From Acidimicrobiia bacterium UBA4744 (GTDB lineage Bacteria > Actinomycetota > Acidimicrobiia > Spongiisociales > UBA4744), in the NCBI GenBank assembly GCA_002403855.1, contig DHIO01000041.1, positions 75,760 to 109,637 of the forward strand: DNA of 33,878 bases. Reading direction: 5' to 3'. Shown here one piece after another: positions 15,278-23,067 of the stretch. Position numbers and translations under genes: made by a program. The notes under the pieces were generated by a model. The model made no database searches. It was not told where the DNA came from and saw only the letters and a program-made list of their open reading frames with translations. Numbering within the stretch: position 1 is the first letter of the stretch; each line of letters opens with the position of its first letter.

Positions 15278-15872
15278 TCCGGCTCGCCGCTCGTTCCAGG
15301 CGGAGGAGGTACTCTTTGCGATCCAGGCCGCCGGCATAGCCCCCGAGGCCACCGCCGCTACGCACGACGCGGTGACACGGTATGACGATCGGGAGGGGAT
15401 TGCCGCCGAGGGCCTGCCCGGCGGCGCGAGCACCTCTCGGTTGGCCTGCCTGCCGGGCGATCTCCTGGTAGGTCGAGACGGCACCGAAGGGGATCTCTGC
15501 CGTGACCGCCAGCACCCGCCGGCGGAATCCGGCGATGAGCGCCCAGTCCAGAGTCTGCTCGAAGTGTTCACGCCGACCCGAGAAATACTCATCCAGCTCA
15601 CGTCGAATCCCCTCCAGACGAGCCGGATACTCCAGAATGCGCGGCGAAACGCGCTCCGCCAGGTCATCGAGCACCCCCTGTTCATTGTCGAATCCAACCC
15701 GTAACAGGCCCCGGGGAGTAGCGACCACCATGAGCCTGCCGAGAGGTGAATCGAGGACCCGGTAGGCGATATCGACCGACTCCCCTGCCGCTTCGATGAA
15801 CCGCCGAGCGGCAGCTGCCGCCGGCAGCTCCGCTGCCCCGAAGTCGCTGAGGGTGGTCTCGAGATCGTTCAT
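15270..15872 (-). CDS. ogt: Methylated-DNA-protein-cysteine methyltransferase
   Basis: It repairs O6-alkylguanine by moving the alkyl group to its own cysteine in a suicide reaction. The 200-aa protein has a 36-residue N-terminal extension, an Ogt N-terminal ribonuclease-like domain (about 37-105), and the DNA-binding/active-site domain with IPFGAVSTYQEIA, the Arg-containing GARAAGQALGGNPLPIVIP, and the PCHRV active site (Cys166). The ATG overlaps the stop of the upstream sigma-factor gene (ATGA). The N-terminal extension (MNDLETTLSDFGAAELPAAA) is not part of the usual enzyme and could contact the partner sigma factor; that is inference. Confidence 0.93.
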   Translation of the reverse strand: MNDLETTLSDFGAAELPAAAAARRFIEAAGESVDIAYRVLDSPLGRLMVVATPRGLLRVGFDNEQGVLDDLAERVSPRILEYPARLEGIRRELDEYFSGRREHFEQTLDWALIAGFRRRVLAVTAEIPFGAVSTYQEIARQAGQPRGARAAGQALGGNPLPIVIPCHRVVRSGGGLGGYAGGLDRKEYLLRLERAASRID

Positions 15873-16336
15873 GAGTTGATGTCCTCTCTCAGTCGACGAA
15901 GACCCGCTCGAACGTTCTGACGTGCTGCAGCCTCCGAACAACCGATCACTTCTCCAATTCTCCGGTACGTAAGATCCTCGACGTAGCGCAGCACGACTGC
16001 CGACCGCTGTTTGGGAGGAAGGGCGCTCACCCTCCCCCACAGGGCTTGATCGGCCACATGGGGGTCCTCACGTCCCTCCGTTTCGGGCAGCTCCCCGACC
16101 GGGAGAGGGATCCCCCGCCGTCGACGATGACAATCGATTGCCTTGCGGTGAGCAATCGTGAACAGCCAGCCCCTCAAGTTGCTCGAATCCTGGAGGTCCG
16201 GGTAGGCCCCCAGCGCCGCCATGAAGGTCTCCTGGAAACAGTCCTCTGCGTCGTTACTGCCGACCGACGCCAGCAGAAAGCGGTAGATCTCATGGCGATG
16301 GACGTCGAGCAACGATTGAAAGGGTGGCAGCTTCAC
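15869..16336 (-). CDS. ECF-like RNA polymerase sigma factor, coupled to ogt
   Basis: The 155-aa protein has region 2 (about 12-70; EIYRFLLASVGSNDAEDCFQ, then LRGWLFTIAHRKAIDCHRRRR for -10 recognition) and region 4 (about 100-152; LPPKQRSAVVLRYVEDLTYRRIGEVIG helix-turn-helix). It lacks regions 1 and 3, as ECF factors do. The start is GTG; no clear Shine-Dalgarno is visible. Its stop codon overlaps the ogt ATG. No zinc-binding anti-sigma gene is adjacent, unlike the SigM pair at 27-28 kb. It lies 36 bp downstream of the PPOX gene and may share its transcript. Confidence 0.85.
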   Translation of the reverse strand: MKLPPFQSLLDVHRHEIYRFLLASVGSNDAEDCFQETFMAALGAYPDLQDSSNLRGWLFTIAHRKAIDCHRRRRGIPLPVGELPETEGREDPHVADQALWGRVSALPPKQRSAVVLRYVEDLTYRRIGEVIGCSEAAARQNVRAGLRRLREDINS

Positions 16337-16372
16337 GTCAGATACAACGTCGGAAGGAGCCGGAATGTGAGA

Positions 16373-16852
16373 TCACAGTTTCAATCCGGCGGCGGAAAGT
16401 TCTGGGGCGGCAATGGTACGAGCCTGCCCCAAGCCCGCTACGTAGCGCGCTTGGACGATTGTGAGCCGAAAGAGGAAGAAATCACCGAGAACGCGGCGAG
16501 AAGCAGCAGCAGGGAAGCAACCCACATACGTTCGCCAGGCCGCCTCTAACTCCGGTGAGGTTCGCTCAACGATATGGACGGTTCCCTTGACGCTGAGACG
16601 AGCAAGCGTCTGGGGATCGCCGATCGAGGGGTCGGGCTCAGAGATCACCAGGGCGACCCGCGGTTCCAGCATGAGGTTGCGAGTGTGTTCGGACAGAGTG
16701 CTCAAGAAAAGCAACAAACTGCGGAGGCCCCGCTCCGGGGCGTAGGCGACCATGGAGCCGGTTGGACCCTCCTGCCCCAAGGTGCTCAAAGCTGCCCAAC
16801 GATGGGCCAGCAGTAACCGAGCGGCGTGCAGTTCGGAGGGAGCAGCAGCCAC
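16373..16852 (-). CDS. PPOX/HugZ-fold flavin- or heme-binding protein
   Basis: The 159-aa protein has the split-barrel fold of the pyridoxamine-phosphate-oxidase-like superfamily. It opens with AARLLLAHRWAALSTLG, continues with PTGSMVAYAPE, LLLFLSTLSEHTRNLMLEPRVALVISEP and LARLSVKGTVHIVE, and ends with FFLFRLTIVQARYVAGLGQA. This pattern is closest to the HugZ-like branch, whose members bind heme or flavin; the ligand is not determinable here. It starts with GTG directly behind a TAACCT box, so it begins its own leaderless transcript after the argB terminator. The sigma factor and ogt follow. Confidence 0.8.
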   Translation of the reverse strand: MAAAPSELHAARLLLAHRWAALSTLGQEGPTGSMVAYAPERGLRSLLLFLSTLSEHTRNLMLEPRVALVISEPDPSIGDPQTLARLSVKGTVHIVERTSPELEAAWRTYVGCFPAAASRRVLGDFFLFRLTIVQARYVAGLGQARTIAAPELSAAGLKL

Positions 16853-16858
16853 GCAACG

Positions 16859-16864
16859 AGGTTA
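16859..16864 (-). promoter_or_regulatory. Leaderless-type -10 box (TAACCT)
   Basis: TAACCT ends six bases before the GTG of the PPOX-fold gene. It touches the base of the hairpin that follows argB. Confidence 0.55.
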
Positions 16865-16893
16865 GCCGGGCGATCGGAGAGCAGCGCCCGGCT
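16864..16893 (-). terminator. Hairpin at the end of argB
   Basis: A perfect 9-bp stem (AGCCGGGCG/CGCCCGGCT) with a 12-nt loop begins at the argB stop codon. There is no T-run. It probably ends the argCB transcript just before the next promoter. Confidence 0.6.
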
Positions 16894-17801
16894 CAGTCCT
16901 CCCCGTCATGCCGGATCATGGTACCGATCCCTTCCGGAGTGAAGATCTCCAGCAGCAGAGCATGCTGGATCCTTCCATCCAGAATGTGGGTCCGCCGAAC
17001 CCCTGCCTCCATGGCGGTGATACAAGACTCCAGCTTGGGGCGCATCCCACCTGATATCGATCCGCTCGTCAGTAGATCCCGTGCATCTGCAAGGTTCGTC
17101 TTCTGGATGAGGCTCTCATCGTCGTCAAAGTTGCCGTACAGACCCTCGACGTCGCTCAAGTAGACGAGCTTTTCGGCCTGCAACGCCGCCGCCAGCACCC
17201 CGGCTGCCGTGTCGGCATTGAGGTTGTACACCTGTCCGTCGTCGACACCCCGCGCCAGCGGTGCAATCACGGGTACCAAGCCGTGCTCAAACATGCCGAA
17301 GATGATCTCGGGATCGACCCGAGCCACCTCCCCGACGAAGCCCAGTCGCGGGTCCTTCTGACGGGCGCTGAAGAGACCACCATCAATACCCGTGATGCCT
17401 GCCGCCCGTGCCTCATGCCCGATGAGGAGCCGCACGATATCTGGATTCACCTCTCCCGCCAGTACCGACTGCACTACCTTCACCGTGCGTGCATCCGATA
17501 CCCGCAACCCCTCCACCCATTGCGATTGGATTCCGACCCTCCGCAACGACTCGTTGATCTGAGGACCACCCCCGTGGACTACGACCGGCTTGATGCCCAC
17601 CAGGGAGAGCAGCGTGACGTCGCCGGCGAAACTGTGACGCAGCTGGTCATCGACCATCGCCGAACCGCCATACTTGATCACCACCGTCTTGCCTCGGAAG
17701 GCTTGGAGATAGGGCATGGCCTCCATGAGAATGCGCGCCTTGCCCATCGTGGTGGCGATGCGGGATTTGGCCGGATTCGGAGCCGAATGGCCGAGAGCCA
17801 T
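16893..17801 (-). CDS. argB: N-acetylglutamate kinase
   Basis: It phosphorylates N-acetylglutamate, the second step of arginine synthesis. The 302-aa amino-acid-kinase-fold protein has VVIKYGGSAM (phosphate-binding Lys/Gly), VVVHGGGPQIN, the substrate segment VYNLNADTAAGVLAAAL, and SGSISGGMRPKLESC with the catalytic Lys. It carries an N-terminal helix of about 30 residues before VVIKYGG, a feature of arginine-inhibited hexameric enzymes, so feedback inhibition is likely. GGAGG lies six bases before the ATG; an adjacent GTG one codon upstream is the alternative. It follows argC by 28 bp, with no argJ between them. Confidence 0.96.
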   Translation of the reverse strand: MALGHSAPNPAKSRIATTMGKARILMEAMPYLQAFRGKTVVIKYGGSAMVDDQLRHSFAGDVTLLSLVGIKPVVVHGGGPQINESLRRVGIQSQWVEGLRVSDARTVKVVQSVLAGEVNPDIVRLLIGHEARAAGITGIDGGLFSARQKDPRLGFVGEVARVDPEIIFGMFEHGLVPVIAPLARGVDDGQVYNLNADTAAGVLAAALQAEKLVYLSDVEGLYGNFDDDESLIQKTNLADARDLLTSGSISGGMRPKLESCITAMEAGVRRTHILDGRIQHALLLEIFTPEGIGTMIRHDGED

Positions 17802-17829
17802 CACAGACCTCCCCTGTTGAATGCAGAGG

Positions 17830-18864
17830 TCACGGCATCCACCCGGCCACCGGCAAACCGGTGCTCTCCTCCAAACCGAGCATCAGGTTGGCGACCTGGA
17901 CGGCTTGTCCTGCCGCGCCTTTCAGCAGATTGTCGATGGCAGCTATGACAATGACCCGCTCCGTCGTTTCATCGACGAATGATGCAATCAACGCCCGGTT
18001 GGATCCAACCACCCAGCGAGTCTGTGGAGAACCGTCGATCACATCGACGAATCGAGCGTCGCTATACCTGGTCGCCAGGGCATCTTGGAGGGCGGCTCGC
18101 CCGGCCGGCCGCGCAAGGGTGGCGGTGACGGTAACGAGAATCCCCCGCTGCATCGGGACCAAATGTGGAGTGAAGGTCACGGATACGCGAGGCACTCCCG
18201 ATGCCATCTCGAGCGCCATCTCGATTTCCGGCCTATGACGGTGACGCCCCACCCCGTAGGCGCCGACGTTCTCGTCGATCGCTCCATATTGCAGTTGCTC
18301 CCGGATATTGCGGCCGGCGCCGGACACCCCCGACATCGCATTGACGACGATCCCGTCCGACCGGATCCACCCACCTGCCAGTAGAGGCGCCAGGGCCAGG
18401 ACCGTCGCAGTCGGGTAGCACCCGGGAACGGCTACTCGGTCGGATCCGGGCAGCGAACGACCAAAGAGCTCCGGCAAGCCGTACGCCCAATCCCTCAGGC
18501 GATCGGGAAAGGGATGTGGATCGCCGTAGGCGGCCAGATATCGCTGCTCGCTGTCGAGCCGATAGTCGCTTCCCAGATCGACGACTTTCGTACCGCGCTC
18601 GAGTAGCAGCCCGGCCGTCCGGGCCGAGGCGCCGTGCGGGAGGGCCAGAAAAGCAAGATCCACAGGCGGAAGGGCGGCCGGGTCGACCGGCCCCAGCCGG
18701 CGCGTACCGGCTGCCAGTTGGGGATGGATCTCGTTCAGCGTTCTTCCGGCGCGGGTGTTCGCACCCAGATAGGCGACGTCGAACGCGGGGTGGGCGTCGA
18801 GAAGGCGCACGAGCTCACCACCCGCGTACCCGGATGCGCCGAGGATCGCCACACTATGAGCCAC
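17830..18864 (-). CDS. argC: N-acetyl-gamma-glutamyl-phosphate reductase
   Basis: It reduces N-acetylglutamyl phosphate to the semialdehyde with NADPH. The 344-aa protein has the nucleotide-binding VAILGASGYAGGELVRLLDAHP, LALPHGASA, the catalytic Cys in VAVPGCYPTATVLALAPLL, GVSGAGR and the His-bearing PHLVPMQRGI. I chose the GTG start because GAGG lies five bases upstream and the family begins there; the 18 codons before it overlap the promoter and ARG box. It heads the argCB unit. The next gene upstream, an M1 peptidase, is separated by 69 bp containing the promoter. Confidence 0.96.
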   Translation of the reverse strand: MAHSVAILGASGYAGGELVRLLDAHPAFDVAYLGANTRAGRTLNEIHPQLAAGTRRLGPVDPAALPPVDLAFLALPHGASARTAGLLLERGTKVVDLGSDYRLDSEQRYLAAYGDPHPFPDRLRDWAYGLPELFGRSLPGSDRVAVPGCYPTATVLALAPLLAGGWIRSDGIVVNAMSGVSGAGRNIREQLQYGAIDENVGAYGVGRHRHRPEIEMALEMASGVPRVSVTFTPHLVPMQRGILVTVTATLARPAGRAALQDALATRYSDARFVDVIDGSPQTRWVVGSNRALIASFVDETTERVIVIAAIDNLLKGAAGQAVQVANLMLGLEESTGLPVAGWMP

Positions 18865-18889
18865 ACCGACCTCATTCGAAGAGCCCGCG

Positions 18890-18918
18890 ACTATACGTTT
18901 ATTCGCATAGGCAGGCAA
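18890..18918 (-). promoter_or_regulatory. argC promoter with embedded ARG box
   Basis: On the minus strand, TTGCCT (-35, 18913-18918), a 17-bp spacer and TATAGT (-10, 18890-18895) lie upstream of argC. The plus-strand element TATACGTTTATTCGCATA (18892-18909) overlaps the spacer and -10 box. It shares TATACG, three variable bases, then A-Y-T-Y-GCATA with the argR element. The predicted 5' leader is about 19 bases and contains the GAGG ribosome-binding site. This is a convincing ArgR operator by position and by recurrence. Confidence 0.8.
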
Positions 18919-18933
18919 ATGAGTCCGGCTGCG

Positions 18934-20457
18934 CTAGCCGGGCGGCGCCAAACCCAACTGCGGAATCGACGGAACCGCCTCTGCGAACAACCAAGCATCG
19001 AACAGCGCGTCGAGGTCCTGCCCGCTCACCTCTTCGGCCACCTCGATGAAGTCCGCCGTAGTCACGTTCTGATGCTGGTACGCCATCGCATAGGAACGAA
19101 CCGCTTCGAAGAAGGTGTCGTCGCCGACCTGCAACCGCATTGCATGCAAGGTCAAGGCACCTCGCTGGTAAACGGAGGCGTTGAAGAGGTTGGTCAACGG
19201 AGGAGCGCCTGGAGGAGGGTATTGCTGCGCTGCCAACGCGGCCGCCAGCGCCGGGGCCACGTCTTCCCCAACGAGGTTCAAGCCGCTCATGGTGCGATAG
19301 GCGTTGTCGACGAGGCCGTCGAAGGCTTCCGGGCCGTCGGTGTGCTCCGTCCAGAGCCACTGCGCATACGTGGAGAAGCCCTCGTTCAGCCAGATGTCCC
19401 GCCACGAAGCCGGTGTGAGGCTGTCCCCGAACCACTGGTGGGCTATCTCATGGGCCACGACGGCTTCCTCTAGTCGCAGCACTCCCCGTCCGAAGGTGGA
19501 CATTGTTTGGGTCTCGAGGGCAGCGGGAAAATCTGCGTCGACCACCACCGACCCGTAGGAATCGAACGGGTAGGGCCCATACAAGCCCGCAAAGAAGCCG
19601 ATCATCTCTGCCTGCCGAGAGAAGTAGCTCCGTTCGACGTCCGTGACATCGGGCGAGAAATAGTTGCGGATCGGCAGCCCTTGCGGGCCTGCCTCGGGTT
19701 CCTCTTCGAACAGGCCCACCGCAACTACCGTCAAGTAGCTGGCGATCGGATCATCGGACGAGTACACGAAGGTCGTCGTACCGTCTCCGGATCGCTTCTC
19801 CATCAGCAACCCGTTCGACACTGCCGTGTACGGATCGTCGACCGTCACGCTGATCGTATAGGTGGCTTTGTCGGACGGATGGTTATTCACCGGATACCAC
19901 GTCGGGGCCCCGTCGGGTTCGTTGACGGTGAACATGCCATCATCGCTCCGGATCCATCCATTCGGAATCCCGACGGACGGGGAGGAAACCTGCCCGGCCA
20001 CCCCGGAGTATCCGATCGTGGTGGTGAACGCCGTACCACGGTCTAGATCGGCCAGCACGGTCATTTCGCCATCCGCGACGACAGAGGCGGTTTCCACCCC
20101 GTTCACAGCAACGGCGGACACGTCCAACCCGTGGAGATCGAGGTTGAACGACGAAAGCGAGTCGAGGGCAATCGCCTCGATCGAGGCAACGCCGGCCATA
20201 TCCCCGGTGGCGACGTCCAGATCGAGGTCCAGCTCGTAATGGACGACGTTGTAGCCCCCATTGCCGGCCGACGGGTTGTAGGGATCATTGAGACCGGTCG
20301 CACCCGGTGTGCCGTCACCCGCACTCAACGTCTCCGTGGTAGCCACCGTCGTGGTGGAAGTGGTGGGAACAGTTGTCGTCGTGTCGTTCGCCGTCGCGGT
20401 GCATCCGGTCACCGCCAGCAGAAGGCCAACGACGCAGGCGGTATTACGACCTCTCAC
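18934..20457 (-). CDS. M1-family zinc metallopeptidase, lipoprotein
   Basis: This is an exported aminopeptidase-N-type enzyme of 507 aa. The lipobox VTGC (Cys19) and a Thr-rich linker (about 25-44) precede the N-terminal beta domain. The gluzincin active site is HEIAHQWFGD (His336, Glu337, His340) with the third zinc ligand Glu359 in WLNEGFSTYAQW. ALETQTMSTFG occupies the place of the GAMEN exopeptidase motif, as in actinobacterial M1 enzymes. The protein is shorter than PepN and lacks the large C-terminal helical domain. The GTG start has GGGGGA five bases upstream and overlaps the end of pcnA by 14 bp, so the two are coupled. Confidence 0.92.
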   Translation of the reverse strand: MRGRNTACVVGLLLAVTGCTATANDTTTTVPTTSTTTVATTETLSAGDGTPGATGLNDPYNPSAGNGGYNVVHYELDLDLDVATGDMAGVASIEAIALDSLSSFNLDLHGLDVSAVAVNGVETASVVADGEMTVLADLDRGTAFTTTIGYSGVAGQVSSPSVGIPNGWIRSDDGMFTVNEPDGAPTWYPVNNHPSDKATYTISVTVDDPYTAVSNGLLMEKRSGDGTTTFVYSSDDPIASYLTVVAVGLFEEEPEAGPQGLPIRNYFSPDVTDVERSYFSRQAEMIGFFAGLYGPYPFDSYGSVVVDADFPAALETQTMSTFGRGVLRLEEAVVAHEIAHQWFGDSLTPASWRDIWLNEGFSTYAQWLWTEHTDGPEAFDGLVDNAYRTMSGLNLVGEDVAPALAAALAAQQYPPPGAPPLTNLFNASVYQRGALTLHAMRLQVGDDTFFEAVRSYAMAYQHQNVTTADFIEVAEEVSGQDLDALFDAWLFAEAVPSIPQLGLAPPG

Positions 20458-21844
20458 CAGGATCCCCCATTCCCTGCTGGAGCGCCCACTCCCTCACCAG
20501 TCGATACGCCTCGGCTGGTTCATATGGCCCCTCCTCGATGCGGTGTTCGGTCAACAGATCCATTACCTCACCGACCTGCGGGCCGGGAGGGATTCCGAGG
20601 AATGACATCACGTCGTTGCCGTTGATGGGAGGCCGGAGAGAATCGAGGTGCTCCTTCTCCCTCAGTAGAGCGATCCTTTCCTCGAGTTCGTCGATCCCGT
20701 GCTGGATCTCTCTCGCCCTAGCTCTATTGCCGGTGGTCACGTCGCATCGGACTAGTTGATTGAGATCTTCGAGCAGGTGTCCGGCATCTCGAACATAGCG
20801 ACGAACCGCCGAGTCGGTCCACCCCATCTTGAAGGTGTGCGGCCGCAGGTGCAGAAAGACGAGTTGAGTGACGTCATCCACGACCCGTTTGGGGTACCGG
20901 AGTTCTCGCAGGCGCTGCCGGGCCATCCGGGCGCCTACCACTTCATGGTGATGGAACGTGGCGCCGGCTTCGGAAAACTGCCGAGTGGCGGGCTTCCCGA
21001 TGTCGTGCAACAGCGCCGCCAGTCGAAGCTCGAGCCTGGCGTCCGTCTTGTCGACTACGGCGATGGTGTGGGCCAGGACGTCCTTGTGACGGTGAACGGG
21101 ATCCTGGGCCATCTCCAGCTCGGTCAACTCCGGAATGATCTGGTCGGCCAAGCCGGTTCGGACCAAACCCATCAGAGCTCTCCCTGGTGCGGGGGCAGTC
21201 ATCAGCTTGGACAACTCGTCGCGGAGACGTTCGGCGCTGACGATCGAGAGACGATCGGCCATCCCGATGAGGGCCTCGAGGGTGGCCGGATCGGGATCGA
21301 AACCCAGGCCCGCCATGAATCGGAACAAACGGAGCATCCGGAGGGGGTCATCGGAGAATGAGATCTCCGGAGCCAGGGGTGTCCGCAACACCCCGGCACT
21401 GAGATCTCCGAGTCCCCCGAACGGATCGACCACCTCCGGGTCGGGCAAACGCAGAGCAATGGAGTTGACGGTGAAGTCCCGCCGCGACAAGTCGGTTTCG
21501 AGATCATCGGAGAAGACCACGTACGGTTTGCGGCTGTCGGGGCGGTAGACCTCGCTGCGAAAAGTCGTCACCTCGTGGGTATGGCCGTCCCGAACGACGC
21601 CGATGGTCCCAAAGGCCTCCCCGACGGTGAAGACGGCGTCCGCCCAATCGCCCACGATCATCTTGATGTCAGCGGGTGTCGCATCGGTCGTGAAATCCAG
21701 GTCGAAATGGGGACGATTCAACAGGGCGTCCCGCATCGACCCGCCGACCAGGTAGAAGGCATGACCGGCCTCAGAAAAGAGCCCGGCGAGTTGCATCGGG
21801 ACGCCATCCGGTTGGAGCAACCAGGACAGTCTCTGGGGAATCAT
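20444..21844 (-). CDS. pcnA: CCA-adding tRNA nucleotidyltransferase with HD domain
   Basis: It adds or repairs the 3' CCA end of tRNAs. The 466-aa protein is a class II enzyme. It has YLVGGSMRDALLNR (nucleotidyltransferase GG..RD), DLDFTTDA with catalytic Asp residues, SRRDFTVNSIAL, the nucleotide-selecting DDPLRMLRLFRFMAGLGF, and an HD phosphohydrolase-type domain (RLAALLHDIGKP, TFHHHEVVGARM). In actinobacteria this gene commonly lies on the far side of the mviN-sigM cluster near the origin, as here. TATCCT nine bases before the ATG suggests a near-leaderless message. A long hairpin separates it from pilT upstream. Confidence 0.95.
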   Translation of the reverse strand: MIPQRLSWLLQPDGVPMQLAGLFSEAGHAFYLVGGSMRDALLNRPHFDLDFTTDATPADIKMIVGDWADAVFTVGEAFGTIGVVRDGHTHEVTTFRSEVYRPDSRKPYVVFSDDLETDLSRRDFTVNSIALRLPDPEVVDPFGGLGDLSAGVLRTPLAPEISFSDDPLRMLRLFRFMAGLGFDPDPATLEALIGMADRLSIVSAERLRDELSKLMTAPAPGRALMGLVRTGLADQIIPELTELEMAQDPVHRHKDVLAHTIAVVDKTDARLELRLAALLHDIGKPATRQFSEAGATFHHHEVVGARMARQRLRELRYPKRVVDDVTQLVFLHLRPHTFKMGWTDSAVRRYVRDAGHLLEDLNQLVRCDVTTGNRARAREIQHGIDELEERIALLREKEHLDSLRPPINGNDVMSFLGIPPGPQVGEVMDLLTEHRIEEGPYEPAEAYRLVREWALQQGMGDPGERS

Positions 21845-21853
21845 CTGCGGGCC

Positions 21854-21859
21854 AGGATA
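21854..21859 (-). promoter_or_regulatory. Near-leaderless -10 box (TATCCT) of pcnA
   Basis: TATCCT ends nine bases before the pcnA ATG, the same spacing as at argR. It lies just after the pilT-side hairpin, consistent with a fresh transcription start. Confidence 0.5.
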
Positions 21860-21861
21860 GG

Positions 21862-21889
21862 CAGAAGGGCCGCAATTGCGGCCCTTCTG
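21862..21889. terminator. Long perfect hairpin between pilT and pcnA
   Basis: A perfect 12-bp stem with an AATT loop (CAGAAGGGCCGC/GCGGCCCTTCTG) lies 36 bases downstream of the pilT stop. TTTT follows on the plus strand only; on the coding (minus) strand no T-run follows. It is probably the pilT terminator. It is the strongest hairpin in the window. Confidence 0.7.
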
Positions 21890-21924
21890 GCTTTTCCCTC
21901 GCTGCGCCCGCTTCGGTAGAAGAC

Positions 21925-23007
21925 TCAGACCCCCACCAGTCCCGCCTGCTCGGCCTGGACCCGCATATCGTGTGGGTTGCTGGCGTTCGACAAGGCCTCT
22001 TGGAACGAGATCGATCCATCCTTGAATAGCTGGAGAATCGAGCTGTCGAACGTCTGCATGCCGTAAAACTCGCTCTCCGCGATCACATCGGCGAGGGTGT
22101 GGGTTTGTCCCTCCTCGACGATGCGGTCGAAGACTCTCGCATTCATCGTCATGACCTCGATGGCCGGAACCCTCCCGTGTCCATCGGCCCGCTCCAGCAA
22201 GCGCTGACTCACAACCCCACGCAGCGTCCCGGCTAGGAGCAACCGGATCTGCTTCTGTTGATAGGGAGGGAAGAAATCGACAATCCGGTTGACCGTCTCG
22301 GTTGCATCGATGGTGTGGAGCGACGACAGCACCAGGTGGCCGGTTTCGGCAGCTTTCAGGGCAGCCTTGACGGTCTCCGCGTCGCGCATCTCGCCAATCA
22401 TGATCACATCGGGGTCCTGCCGAAGCACTCGTTTCAACGCTTCGGCGAAGTCTGCTGTGTCGGACCCCACCTCCCGCTGGGCCACGATCGCCATCTTGTC
22501 CGAGTGCAACACCTCAATCGGGTCTTCGATGGTCAGTATGTTGACCCGTCTGTTGCTGTTGATGAAGTCGATAATCGAGGCCAGCGTCGTGGTCTTGCCG
22601 GATCCGGTCGGCCCGGTGACCAGGACCATGCCGCGCGGCTCGTTGGACAGCTTGCTGAGGATCGTCGGCAATCCGAGGTCATCGAAACTCCTCGTGACCG
22701 GCAACACCTGCCGCAACACCAAGCTCACCGACCCTCGCTGACGGAACACGTTGACGCGAAACCTGCCGAGGCTTGACTTGCCGTACGCAAAATCTGCCTC
22801 GCTCCGTTCGGCAAATTCGGAAGAGGCCCGAGGGGTCAAGATACCCTGCGCATACGCCTCGGTGTCCTGCGGGGTGAGCGTCGGCAAGCTGGTGGGATGT
22901 AGATCGCCGTCTATGCGCATCACCGGCGGCGACCCCACTTTGAGATGAACATCGGAGGCTTCGACCTCCATCATCTTTCTCAACAACTCGTCGAGCGGTA
23001 CTGTCAT
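21925..23007 (-). CDS. pilT: PilT-type retraction ATPase
   Basis: This hexameric secretion-family ATPase disassembles type IV pili and drives twitching or DNA uptake. The 360-aa length is normal. It has an N-terminal PAS-like domain (ASDVHLKVGSPPVMRIDGDL), Walker A GPTGSGKT (132-139), an Asp box around LTIEDPIEVLH, Walker B DPDVIMIGEMRDAET, and the His box GHLVLSSLHTIDATETVNRIVDFFP. The AIRNLIRE motif typical of PilT is not obvious: VFDRIVEEGQTHTLADVI occupies that place. No other pilus gene is in the window. The ATG has GGAGGG three bases upstream. Confidence 0.9.
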   Translation of the reverse strand: MTVPLDELLRKMMEVEASDVHLKVGSPPVMRIDGDLHPTSLPTLTPQDTEAYAQGILTPRASSEFAERSEADFAYGKSSLGRFRVNVFRQRGSVSLVLRQVLPVTRSFDDLGLPTILSKLSNEPRGMVLVTGPTGSGKTTTLASIIDFINSNRRVNILTIEDPIEVLHSDKMAIVAQREVGSDTADFAEALKRVLRQDPDVIMIGEMRDAETVKAALKAAETGHLVLSSLHTIDATETVNRIVDFFPPYQQKQIRLLLAGTLRGVVSQRLLERADGHGRVPAIEVMTMNARVFDRIVEEGQTHTLADVIAESEFYGMQTFDSSILQLFKDGSISFQEALSNASNPHDMRVQAEQAGLVGV

Positions 23008-23067
23008 TTTCCCTCCGGCGCACACGGCGTTGTGTCGGAGGGTGTATCGGCAGCAGGAGAACCGTTC

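Noticed and set aside
16859..16893. Riboswitch between argB and the PPOX gene
   Set aside because: The 40-bp gap holds a single hairpin and a -10 box, too small for any known riboswitch.
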